This document shows positions 14,432-21,238 of a stretch of DNA of 24,462 bases, piece after piece. Below the pieces are notes generated by a model. It saw nothing but the letters and a program-made list of their open reading frames with translations. It searched no databases and was not told the origin of the DNA. Position 1 is the stretch's first letter, and every line of letters starts with the position of its first letter. The position numbers and the translations under genes are program-made. This stretch comes from JAZLJD01 sp045617725 (lineage in GTDB: Bacteria; Bacillota; Clostridia; Lachnospirales; Lachnospiraceae): the NCBI GenBank assembly GCA_045617725.1, contig JAZLJD010000008.1:1-24462 (forward strand), given 5' to 3'.

Positions 14432-14455
14432 GCGTGTCATTAAATTGTGACGCGT
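14432..14455. promoter_or_regulatory. Candidate TetR operator
   Basis: GCGTGTCA-TTAAATTG-TGACGCGT is an imperfect palindrome with a perfect GTCA/TGAC core and G-T tolerated outer positions. It sits 20 bp before the DUF1836 start, just inside or downstream of its presumed promoter, a usual place for TetR autorepression. It shares the GTGTCA-N8-TGAC design with 9538-9557. No strong -35/-10 pair was found for the minus-strand promoter; TATTAT at 14467-14462 is the best -10. Confidence 0.45.
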
Positions 14456-14536
14456 ACTAATATAATAACATAAATAAGTAAAAAGTACAGCGCATAATTT
14501 GCGCATTTTCCGCCATTTTCGGCGTAAATTCGTTGC

Positions 14537-14566
14537 TTGCAGGGCATCCTTAAAAAGGAGTATAAT
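14537..14566 (+). promoter_or_regulatory. Promoter of the cNBD-like gene
   Basis: TTGCAG (14537-14542) and a perfect TATAAT (14561-14566) with 18 bp between. The leader is about 30 bases before the ATG at 14602. Confidence 0.6.
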
Positions 14567-14601
14567 TAATGCAAATACACTTTTGAAATGTGGGGATTTA
14601 C

Positions 14602-16896
14602 ATGGCTGAACAGAGATTTCCGGTTGATTCGCTTCTTTTTGGCAAAGGACAGGCAATTAACAATTTATATCTGATTGTGGACGGCACCGTGGAAGTCATC
14701 AATGATTACGGCTCCTACACGCTGAACAAGGGCGATGTTGCCGGGCTGACCGATGTATATTACGGCATCGCACATGCGGACTATCAGGCAACGGACGATG
14801 TTGTCTGCAGGCCCATAGTTTTCCCCGGCCGTGACAAGCTTCCCGGCCTTATTACTGCGCTCTCCGACGGCGCCCGCATCTTTGTAGCCTCCATGGCCCG
14901 CCAGATCTGCAAGCTGTACGAGCTCTATCAGAAGGCTCACATTCAGGTCAATACCAGCTACGGTTTCCTTAAGAAGCTGGTCACTTCCTATACGGATATC
15001 TGTACCAGGTACTCCATTTCCCAAAAGAATCTGTCCGCCGCAGAGGAATTCCAGGCGCCCGTTCCCGAGGAAATGAAGCTGGAGTCCTGGCTGATTGAAT
15101 ACTACCGTAACTATGAAATATTGGAGCCGGAGGTATTTAATCTTCACTTCTCGAACAATCCCGCCATCTGTGTCGGTTTTATTATGAAAGCCGCCATGGA
15201 TGTCGCTACTACCTATGAAACATTGCGTGTCATGATGGATTACATGAATGACCTGATTCCTCTGTTTTTGGATGAATCCGGCATGGATTTCTATGACATT
15301 TATACTTCGCTTTACCTGCAGGAAATGAAACGTGAGGACGTCATTTCCGAGCTTTCTGATATGCTGGATGAGCTTACCTTCTTCTTTGAAGGCAACCGTT
15401 ATATTGACAAAAAGTTATACAAAGCACGCAGCGAGCACTTTAAGAACCGCCTTGCTGCTGCAAGTGAAGCAGCCACGAATGACGCGGCCGAACAGCTTCC
15501 CGACCTCGCTGAGCTTGACGATACTGCCCGAAAGCTGGGCACCTACGCCGGCTGGGATGAGGACGAAATCAAGACCTTAGCAGATACCGTGGTACGATAT
15601 CGCAATACCACCGACAAAACCGCGCAGACCGACGATTTCCGCACCCTGCGTGTCAGCGTAGCGGATCATTTCTTCCGGCTGTACCGCGACATATTTATCG
15701 GCTCCATGAACGAGCTGAACGGGGACGTATCGAATTATCACCAGCTTCCCGTTTATGTCCGCATGTTCCTGCTTTACGGTTTCATGGATCTAAAGACCGC
15801 CGGCGAGAAAAACGCCCTCTACATGATGCAGCACTGCGATATGCTGCCCGGCATTCCCGAGAAGGGCATCTACAGCTTTTTCGAATGGCTTTTTGCCATC
15901 TTTACGGGCGAGAAGGAACCCAGCCGCAGCGATCTGGATATTGATTACGCCGATTATCTGCGCGATTTGAAGCATTCCGGCCGCATCACGGCCAAAGAGG
16001 AAAGCGACCTTCTGAGCAACAGTCGCGAGAAGGTTCTTTATGAGCTGAATCACGCTTTTGTGACGGTCAGCAAGGTTTTGAGCGGTCACCCCACTACTTT
16101 TTGTCCCATCTTCTCCGAGCACAACCTGTTCCGTGAAATTGAGAACTGTGAAGTGGGCGCCGGTGCAATTATGCAGTCCATTAACCTGATTCGTTCCATC
16201 GATTACATGGCTTACATGCGTGAGACACTCGTGAGCGACAGCGGCTCACAGCCCTACCGCTTCAATGCGCATGTCGAGGTAATTCCCGACATCATCCTGA
16301 TGCCCACCATCGGAACCCGTGGCATTATGTGGCAGGAAATTGAAGGCAAAAAACGAACCACGCCCTGCCGTATGTTTATGCCGCTCTTTACCGGTGAGAA
16401 TGTTACGCAGATTCTATTGCGTCTGACCGGCGAATATCGTTGGGAGATGTGTAAGCGTGTTCAGGGCGTTCACTGGAACGATGTATCCGATCCGTCCCTG
16501 ACTGCCGATTACAGCGATTATCTGCAGTACTACAAGAAGAATAACGACCTGACACAGGACGCCAAGGACCGCCTCAAGCTGGCTCTCACAAAATTCCACA
16601 ACAGTTACAAGGAATGTTTCGTGAATGACTATATGGCTTTCGTTTTGTTTGAGGGCAACAGCTCGCCCCGACTGAACCGCATTGCCAGACGAATTCTCTT
16701 CACCTACTGCCCGTTTTCCGCCGGCATTCGTACGAAGCTTGCAGCCAATCCTCTCTTCAAGGAAGGCCTCGACAGATACCAGGTTCAGAAGGGTCGCCAG
16801 CTCCATACACTCGAGAATCTTTACAAGAAATTGAAGGCTTCCGGTGCGCCTGTTCCGCCCGAATTGGAATCCGAAATAAAGCTTTGGGAACTTTAA
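14602..16896 (+). CDS. Large protein with N-terminal cyclic-nucleotide-binding-like domain, function unknown
   Basis: 764 residues from ATG 14602, preceded by GGGG at seven bases; a GTG at 14590 is in frame but has no ribosome site. Residues ~1-100 resemble a cNMP-binding beta-roll: a LLFGKGQAINNLYLIVDGTVEVI stretch, then a GDVAGLTDVYYG turn. No Crp-type DNA-binding helix follows. The remaining ~650 residues look mostly helical and soluble, with an acidic central part and a C-terminal section containing TRGIMWQEIEGKKR, RWEMCKR and a final ELESEIKLWEL; I do not recognise a catalytic motif. It has its own promoter, is divergent from DUF1836-TetR-NYN, and ends 75 bp before tRNA-Trp with no terminator between, so read-through into the tRNA is possible. 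It could be a signalling or scaffold protein. Confidence 0.75.
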   Translation: MAEQRFPVDSLLFGKGQAINNLYLIVDGTVEVINDYGSYTLNKGDVAGLTDVYYGIAHADYQATDDVVCRPIVFPGRDKLPGLITALSDGARIFVASMARQICKLYELYQKAHIQVNTSYGFLKKLVTSYTDICTRYSISQKNLSAAEEFQAPVPEEMKLESWLIEYYRNYEILEPEVFNLHFSNNPAICVGFIMKAAMDVATTYETLRVMMDYMNDLIPLFLDESGMDFYDIYTSLYLQEMKREDVISELSDMLDELTFFFEGNRYIDKKLYKARSEHFKNRLAAASEAATNDAAEQLPDLAELDDTARKLGTYAGWDEDEIKTLADTVVRYRNTTDKTAQTDDFRTLRVSVADHFFRLYRDIFIGSMNELNGDVSNYHQLPVYVRMFLLYGFMDLKTAGEKNALYMMQHCDMLPGIPEKGIYSFFEWLFAIFTGEKEPSRSDLDIDYADYLRDLKHSGRITAKEESDLLSNSREKVLYELNHAFVTVSKVLSGHPTTFCPIFSEHNLFREIENCEVGAGAIMQSINLIRSIDYMAYMRETLVSDSGSQPYRFNAHVEVIPDIILMPTIGTRGIMWQEIEGKKRTTPCRMFMPLFTGENVTQILLRLTGEYRWEMCKRVQGVHWNDVSDPSLTADYSDYLQYYKKNNDLTQDAKDRLKLALTKFHNSYKECFVNDYMAFVLFEGNSSPRLNRIARRILFTYCPFSAGIRTKLAANPLFKEGLDRYQVQKGRQLHTLENLYKKLKASGAPVPPELESEIKLWEL

Positions 16897-16904
16897 TTTT
16901 TGTC

Positions 16905-16933
16905 TTGCCAAACCGTTGTCTATTATGTATAAT
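16905..16933 (+). promoter_or_regulatory. Promoter of tRNA-Trp
   Basis: TTGCCA (16905-16910) and TATAAT (16928-16933) with the ideal 17-bp spacing. The predicted transcript starts about 30 bases before the mature tRNA, with a small GTCG/CGAC hairpin in the leader. Confidence 0.75.
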
Positions 16934-16971
16934 AACTTTCGTCGGTTGCGAATCGACAAAGTTACCCGTTT

Positions 16972-17042
16972 AGGGGTGTAGTTCAGCGGTAGAACAGCGG
17001 TCTCCAAAACCGTCAACGAGGGTTCGATTCCTTCCACCCCTG
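16972..17042 (+). tRNA. tRNA-Trp (anticodon CCA)
   Basis: A full cloverleaf: acceptor AGGGGTG (16972-16978) with CACCCCT (17035-17041), a 4-bp D stem GTTC/GAAC, anticodon stem GCGGT/ACCGT around loop CTCCAAA with anticodon CCA at 17004-17006, and a 5-bp T stem around TTCGATT. The discriminator base is G (17042), as expected for tryptophan. CCA is not encoded (TATTT-type sequence follows), so it must be added by the nucleotidyltransferase. It lies between the cNBD-like gene and a shared terminator. Confidence 0.97.
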
Positions 17043-17060
17043 CTATTTCAAAACGCAATA

Positions 17061-17093
17061 AAAAACATCAGGAAAAAACTTCCTGATGTTTTT
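17061..17093. terminator. Bidirectional terminator between tRNA-Trp and lepB
   Basis: AAAAACATCAGGA (17061-17073) and TCCTGATGTTTTT (17081-17093) form a perfect 13-bp stem with a 7-base loop. T-runs follow on the plus strand (17089-17095), and A-runs before the stem give T-runs on the minus strand. It serves tRNA-Trp on one side and lepB, which ends at 17097, on the other. Confidence 0.92.
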
Positions 17094-17096
17094 TTG

Positions 17097-17813
17097 TTAC
17101 TTCTTTCCGCCCAAAATGACAGGCTCGCTGTGCGTATCGCGGAAACTGAAATGATAGATTACCTTGCCCACGATATTCTTTTTCGGGATGTAGGAATCCT
17201 TCCAGTACCTGGCGTCATTGCTCACGATACGGTTGTCTCCCATGAAGAAATACTCTCCTTCGGGTACGTCAAATTCCTTCATGCTGTAGGACGAAATACG
17301 CGGGTCCAGGTAAGCGCTTTCGTCAAGCTTCTCGCCGTTGATATAAACGTCTCCGTCTTTAAAAGAGATATGATCGCCCGGCAGGCCGATGCAACGCTTT
17401 ACAAGTGTTTCGTTGAGTTCGTCGCTATCGAACACGACGATATCGCCACGCTCCGGCTCGGAGAACCAATACGCGGTGCCGTTGATTATAAGATGCTCGC
17501 CCACATCCAGCGTCGGAACCATGGATTCGGTCGGAACATACCCGTGAATCAGGATCTTGGCAAAAATAATAACAATTAAAAGTCCGGCCACCGCATACCG
17601 AAGTACAAGCTTCAAAAAGGATTTGTACGCAGCATAAACCTTCTCACGGCCGATACAATCTTCCCGTTTCAAATCATCAAAAAGCATCGACACAATCAGC
17701 GCCAGCAATACAAACATACAGATAACGATACCCACCCGAAGCTTCGTATTGTCTTTTTCACCGACGGTGTTAATGATGCTGCCACCCTTTAAAAGCAGCA
17801 TATTTACATTCAT
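17097..17813 (-). CDS. lepB: Type I signal peptidase
   Basis: 238 residues from ATG 17813, chosen because GGAGG lies six bases upstream and the ATG overlaps the pssA TGA as ATGA; an in-frame ATG at 17852 inside pssA is rejected. It cleaves signal peptides from secreted proteins at the outer face of the membrane. Two hydrophobic segments (about 27-45 and 71-89) precede the catalytic part, more than the single anchor of many Gram-positive enzymes. PTESMVPTL gives nucleophile Ser97, LVKRCIGLPGD gives general base Lys139, and MGDNR (191-195) with SNDARYW (198-204) is the usual late motif. Translation is coupled to pssA, and a shared terminator follows. Confidence 0.93.
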   Translation of the reverse strand: MNVNMLLLKGGSIINTVGEKDNTKLRVGIVICMFVLLALIVSMLFDDLKREDCIGREKVYAAYKSFLKLVLRYAVAGLLIVIIFAKILIHGYVPTESMVPTLDVGEHLIINGTAYWFSEPERGDIVVFDSDELNETLVKRCIGLPGDHISFKDGDVYINGEKLDESAYLDPRISSYSMKEFDVPEGEYFFMGDNRIVSNDARYWKDSYIPKKNIVGKVIYHFSFRDTHSEPVILGGKK

Positions 17814-18436
17814 AATCTTCCTCCAAATACAATGAATAATACAAAAATGCACGCTCCCAGAGTGCCCAAAAGAATCATGCCACGCATGTAGGGCTTCTTA
17901 ACCTCTACCTTCATAAGGAACAGAAGTGCGGTGACAATAAGCATAATCGGATAATACGGAATTATATTAAACGGCAAAAATACACTGACGAGACAGTACA
18001 GCGGGAATATGATGGCGGAAGCCGTTACGGGAAGACCCGTGTAGCTGTGTCGCTTGCCGCCTTCGTTCTGAATTCGGTTCATCTCCTGCACGTTGAAATA
18101 TCCAAGTCTGATGATCGCTGCCAGGACAAAAAGAAGCTCACAAACGATAGCCCATACTTTATCGCCGCACAGGCAGTAGCCGATGGTAGCGGGAAGTACG
18201 CCGAAGCATACCGTATCGCACAGGGAGTCGAGTTGAATTCCGTAGTTTTTGGCGTCCTCGGAACGGGTCTTGCAGGTTCTGGCAATCGTGCCGTCAAACA
18301 TATCGCAGACGCCGCTGATCATAAGGCACAAAAGTGCTATGTACGGGTCGCCCTGTGCGGCTTTGATAATACCGAAAACCGCGGTGCACAGTCCGAAATA
18401 AGTGAGGTAAACCGTGTAATTCCAATAACCGATCAT
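17810..18436 (-). CDS. pssA: CDP-diacylglycerol-serine O-phosphatidyltransferase
   Basis: A 208-residue membrane protein with several hydrophobic segments. It joins CDP-diacylglycerol and serine to make phosphatidylserine, precursor of phosphatidylethanolamine. The CDP-alcohol phosphotransferase signature is present: Asp45, Asp48-Gly49, Ala52-Arg53, Gly66, Asp70 and Asp74, with four acidic residues intact. The gap between AR and G is 12 residues rather than the classical 8. A later IRLGYFNV and YTGLPVTA pair supports PssA over PgsA, but another CDP-alcohol transferase is possible. ATG 18436 has AAGGAG seven bases upstream. It lies 15 bp after cysK; the serine link is suggestive only. No psd gene is present in the window. 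Confidence 0.82.
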   Translation of the reverse strand: MIGYWNYTVYLTYFGLCTAVFGIIKAAQGDPYIALLCLMISGVCDMFDGTIARTCKTRSEDAKNYGIQLDSLCDTVCFGVLPATIGYCLCGDKVWAIVCELLFVLAAIIRLGYFNVQEMNRIQNEGGKRHSYTGLPVTASAIIFPLYCLVSVFLPFNIIPYYPIMLIVTALLFLMKVEVKKPYMRGMILLGTLGACIFVLFIVFGGRL

Positions 18437-18451
18437 AAAAATTCTCCTTAA

Positions 18452-19357
18452 TTAGATTAATGAGGTTGAGAAGTAACGCTCCACACGGTCGGGAAGTACG
18501 GTAGCAATTACTTTGTCATGGCCGTATTTTTCTGCCATCTGCATAGCGGCCCAAACATTGGCGCCGGAAGAAGTTCCAACCAAAAGGCCGGGACCCTTGG
18601 CAAGCCAGCGTGCCGTTTCAATCGCATCCTCATCCGTAACTTCTACGAGGTCATTAATCATGGAAACATCCAGAATATCGGGGATGAAGCCATCGCCGAT
18701 GCCCTGAATCTGGTGCAGGCCGGGTTCGTCGCCCAGAATTGCGGATACGTTCTTCGGTTCTACCGCAACGACGATTAAATCCGGATTCTTGCTGCGCAGG
18801 TAGGAAGCAATGCCCTGCAGGGTACCGCCGCTGCCGATACCGGAAACGAAGATATCTACCTTGCCGTCAAGCTGCTCATAAAGCTCACGGCCGGTTGTTC
18901 TGTAGTGAATTTCGGGGTTCGCCTGATTGCTGAACTGGTTTGGCATATAGTAATCCGGGCTGCTTGCTGCAATTTCGTGAGCCTTGTCTACGGCGCCACC
19001 CACGGACAGCTCCTGAGGAGTCAAAACAAGCTCGGCGCCCAGGGCGCGGATAATCTTCTTACGCTCGTCGGACATATTCTCGGGCATTACGATGATGACC
19101 TTGTAGCCCTTGCGGATTCCGCACAGCGCAAGTCCGATGCCGGTGTTGCCGCTGGTAGGCTCAATAATGGTCATGCCCGGTTTCAAAAGGCCCCGCTTTT
19201 CAGCATCCTCAATGAGATTTAAGCCGATGCGGTCCTTGATGCTGCCGCCGGGATTTAAAAATTCTGCTTTGGCATAGATGGTGCTGCCTGTCACTTTGCT
19301 TAAGTCAATTACCGGAGTTTCTCCGATCAAATCCAATATGTTGTCTGTAACTTTCAT
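18452..19357 (-). CDS. cysK: Cysteine synthase (O-acetylserine sulfhydrylase)
   Basis: 301 residues from ATG 19357 with GGAG six bases upstream; a GTG at 19369 in frame is part of that ribosome site and is rejected. A pyridoxal-phosphate enzyme making cysteine from O-acetylserine and sulfide in the cytosol. The PLP lysine is Lys41 in NPGGSIKDR, the substrate loop is EPTSGNTG (66-73), the phosphate-binding glycine loop is SGIGSGGT (172-179), and GTSSGAN (261-267) contacts the pyridine ring. These fit CysK/CysM; the two are hard to tell apart without alignment. It sits 15 bp after radA with no promoter between, and 15 bp before pssA. No T-box or S-box leader is present. Confidence 0.92.
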   Translation of the reverse strand: MKVTDNILDLIGETPVIDLSKVTGSTIYAKAEFLNPGGSIKDRIGLNLIEDAEKRGLLKPGMTIIEPTSGNTGIGLALCGIRKGYKVIIVMPENMSDERKKIIRALGAELVLTPQELSVGGAVDKAHEIAASSPDYYMPNQFSNQANPEIHYRTTGRELYEQLDGKVDIFVSGIGSGGTLQGIASYLRSKNPDLIVVAVEPKNVSAILGDEPGLHQIQGIGDGFIPDILDVSMINDLVEVTDEDAIETARWLAKGPGLLVGTSSGANVWAAMQMAEKYGHDKVIATVLPDRVERYFSTSLI

Positions 19358-19372
19358 GTCTATCTCCACTTT

Positions 19373-20746
19373 CTATTTGGTCTTTTTAAATAAGAGGTCC
19401 GAAGCCTCTTTCACACTGGAAACGCCCTCAATGCGTATGCCCTCAATGCCTTTCAGCTGGTCCATACACACCTTAGGCACGATACATCGACTGAAGCCCA
19501 GTTTCCGTGCCTCCAGAACGCGCTGCTTGGGAAGGGAAACACTGCGCACCTCCCCGCTCAGTCCTATTTCGCCAAAAACAAAGATGTCGGGGCGCACGGG
19601 AATCTCGTAGACACCACTCAGCACCGCAAGGGCAACGCCCAGGTCGATCGCGGGTTCCGTGACACGAATGCCGCCCGTGATGTTGATATATGCGTCACTG
19701 TCCGAAAGCGTTACGGAAAGCCGTTTTTCAAGGACAGCCAAAAGCAAATTCGTACGATTCACATCGAAGCCGGTGCACTGTCTGCGCGGCATGCCGAAGG
19801 CCGTGCGTACGCATAGTGCCTGTATTTCGACAAGAAGCGGACGGGTTCCTTCTAAGGAACAGGAAACGATACAGCCGCTTGCGCCCAAGGGACGACCGGA
19901 CAGCATAAACTCCGAAGGATTCAAAACTTCCTTAAGGCCTTCCTCCGTCATTTCAAAAACGCCGATTTCGTTCGTAGAACCGAAACGGTTCTTGACGCCG
20001 CGAAGGATTCGGTAGGATGCATGACGGTCTCCTTCAAAATAGAGTACGGTATCCACCATGTGCTCAAGCACACGGGGGCCTGCAACCGTTCCTTCCTTGG
20101 TTACATGTCCGACGATAAAGATGGTAACGCCGAGTCCCTTGGCAAGCATCATGAGGCGGTTTGTGGCCTCGCGAACCTGCGAAACGCTTCCCGGCGCCGC
20201 ACTGATGGCATCATCATACATGGTCTGAATGGAATCAATTACTACCACTTCCGGCTTATGTTTCTTGATCACATCCTCGATGTGGTTCAAATCCGTCTCA
20301 CAAAGAAGCTGCATATCGTCCGTGAACTCGCCGATTCGGTCGGCACGAAGTCGAATCTGATGCAGCGATTCCTCGCCGGAAATATAGAGAACACTGTGTT
20401 TGTCATCGGACAAAGTCTTCATCACCTGTAAAAGCAGGGTCGACTTGCCGATGCCCGGGTCACCACCCACCAAAATTAAGGAATGCGGAACGATTCCGCC
20501 TCCCAAAACACGGTCCAGTTCATCAAACCTCGTCGGAATGCGTACAGAATCATCGGTTTTTATACAACGCAAAGAAACCGGTGCCATACCGTTCTCTCCT
20601 CGCTGGGTTAAGCCCTTTGAGGGAGACTTGGTAACCGGTTCTTCTGAAATCGTATTCCATTCCTTACACGACGGGCACTGCCCCATCCATTTGGGGAACT
20701 CATTGCCGCAGTTCGTGCAAAAAAAGACGGTTGACTGTCTGGCCAT
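19373..20746 (-). CDS. radA: DNA repair ATPase RadA (Sms)
   Basis: A 457-residue protein that promotes branch migration and processing of recombination intermediates with RecA. The N-terminal zinc finger has Cys10, Cys13, Cys24 and Cys27. The RecA-like ATPase has Walker A GGDPGIGKST (94-103), a VVVIDSIQT Walker B-like strand near 167-175, and the diagnostic KNRFG (252-256). The C-terminal part is the Lon-protease-like domain without protease activity. Length is normal. The ribosome site (AAAGG, 12 bases away) is weak, and the gene starts 18 bp after the small upstream gene, so coupling to it is likely. The order clpC then radA recalls Bacillus, with one small gene inserted here. Confidence 0.95.
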   Translation of the reverse strand: MARQSTVFFCTNCGNEFPKWMGQCPSCKEWNTISEEPVTKSPSKGLTQRGENGMAPVSLRCIKTDDSVRIPTRFDELDRVLGGGIVPHSLILVGGDPGIGKSTLLLQVMKTLSDDKHSVLYISGEESLHQIRLRADRIGEFTDDMQLLCETDLNHIEDVIKKHKPEVVVIDSIQTMYDDAISAAPGSVSQVREATNRLMMLAKGLGVTIFIVGHVTKEGTVAGPRVLEHMVDTVLYFEGDRHASYRILRGVKNRFGSTNEIGVFEMTEEGLKEVLNPSEFMLSGRPLGASGCIVSCSLEGTRPLLVEIQALCVRTAFGMPRRQCTGFDVNRTNLLLAVLEKRLSVTLSDSDAYINITGGIRVTEPAIDLGVALAVLSGVYEIPVRPDIFVFGEIGLSGEVRSVSLPKQRVLEARKLGFSRCIVPKVCMDQLKGIEGIRIEGVSSVKEASDLLFKKTK

Positions 20747-20764
20747 GTGAATAAATGCCTTTGT

Positions 20765-21175
20765 TTATTTTACTACTTTGACTGCAACCTCAGTTCCTTC
20801 CGAAAGTTCCACGGATAAAACAAGCTTACCGCCTAAATTGGTGGTCATCTCGCCGCTGGGCTGTCCGTCAATAAATACCTTATAAGTAGTCTCCTCAGCC
20901 AGTCCCAAGGTAATCTGCGCATCGGTTGTACCTTCTACGGTAAAGCTGACTCCGTCGCTGTCCTCAGCAAATCCGATTACGCTGGTTCCGGGAACCGATT
21001 CATAGCTGAATAAACCATTCTTCTCAAGTTTGGTGATTTCGCTGAAGGTCTTGACCTTATAAAGGTCACCCTGAAATGCAAAATCCTCAACCTTCTGCTT
21101 TTCTGCCAAAGTGTAATCTCCAAAGCTTAATGCCTTGTCTCCTTCGTTTCGAAGGAGTTCCTTAACTACTGCCAT
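20765..21175 (-). CDS. Small conserved Lachnospiraceae protein of unknown function ('endosialidase'-labelled type)
   Basis: 136 residues, no signal peptide or membrane segment. It opens MAVVKELLRNEGDKALSFGD, followed by KQKVEDFAFQGDLYKVKTF and a beta-rich end with YKVFIDGQPSGE and GGKLVLSVEL. I recall near-identical small proteins from Lachnospiraceae carrying the automatic label endosialidase; nothing in the sequence supports a glycosidase, as it is far too short and lacks catalytic motifs. The C-terminal half looks like a compact beta-sandwich. It has a strong GGAGGT site six bases before its ATG and its own TATAAT promoter, and it sits between clpC and radA. Function not assignable; a binding or stress-related accessory role is possible but unproven. 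Confidence 0.75.
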   Translation of the reverse strand: MAVVKELLRNEGDKALSFGDYTLAEKQKVEDFAFQGDLYKVKTFSEITKLEKNGLFSYESVPGTSVIGFAEDSDGVSFTVEGTTDAQITLGLAEETTYKVFIDGQPSGEMTTNLGGKLVLSVELSEGTEVAVKVVK

Positions 21176-21209
21176 ATCTACCTCCTGCCGGTACTAAACC
21201 GACTGTTTC

Positions 21210-21238
21210 ATTATAGCTTATTATGTATGGTATTGCTA
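21210..21238 (-). promoter_or_regulatory. Promoter of the small protein-radA run
   Basis: On the minus strand TATAAT (21215-21210) is perfect. TAGCAA (21238-21233) at 17 bp is a weak -35 and overlaps the clpC stop codon. No terminator hairpin separates clpC from this point, so read-through from clpC probably adds to transcription of the small gene-radA-cysK-pssA-lepB run. Confidence 0.5.

Noticed and set aside
17813..17852. Longer lepB start inside pssA
   Set aside because: The ATGA overlap and GGAGG at 17813 fit a standard coupled start; the extension has no ribosome site and is not typical of the family.
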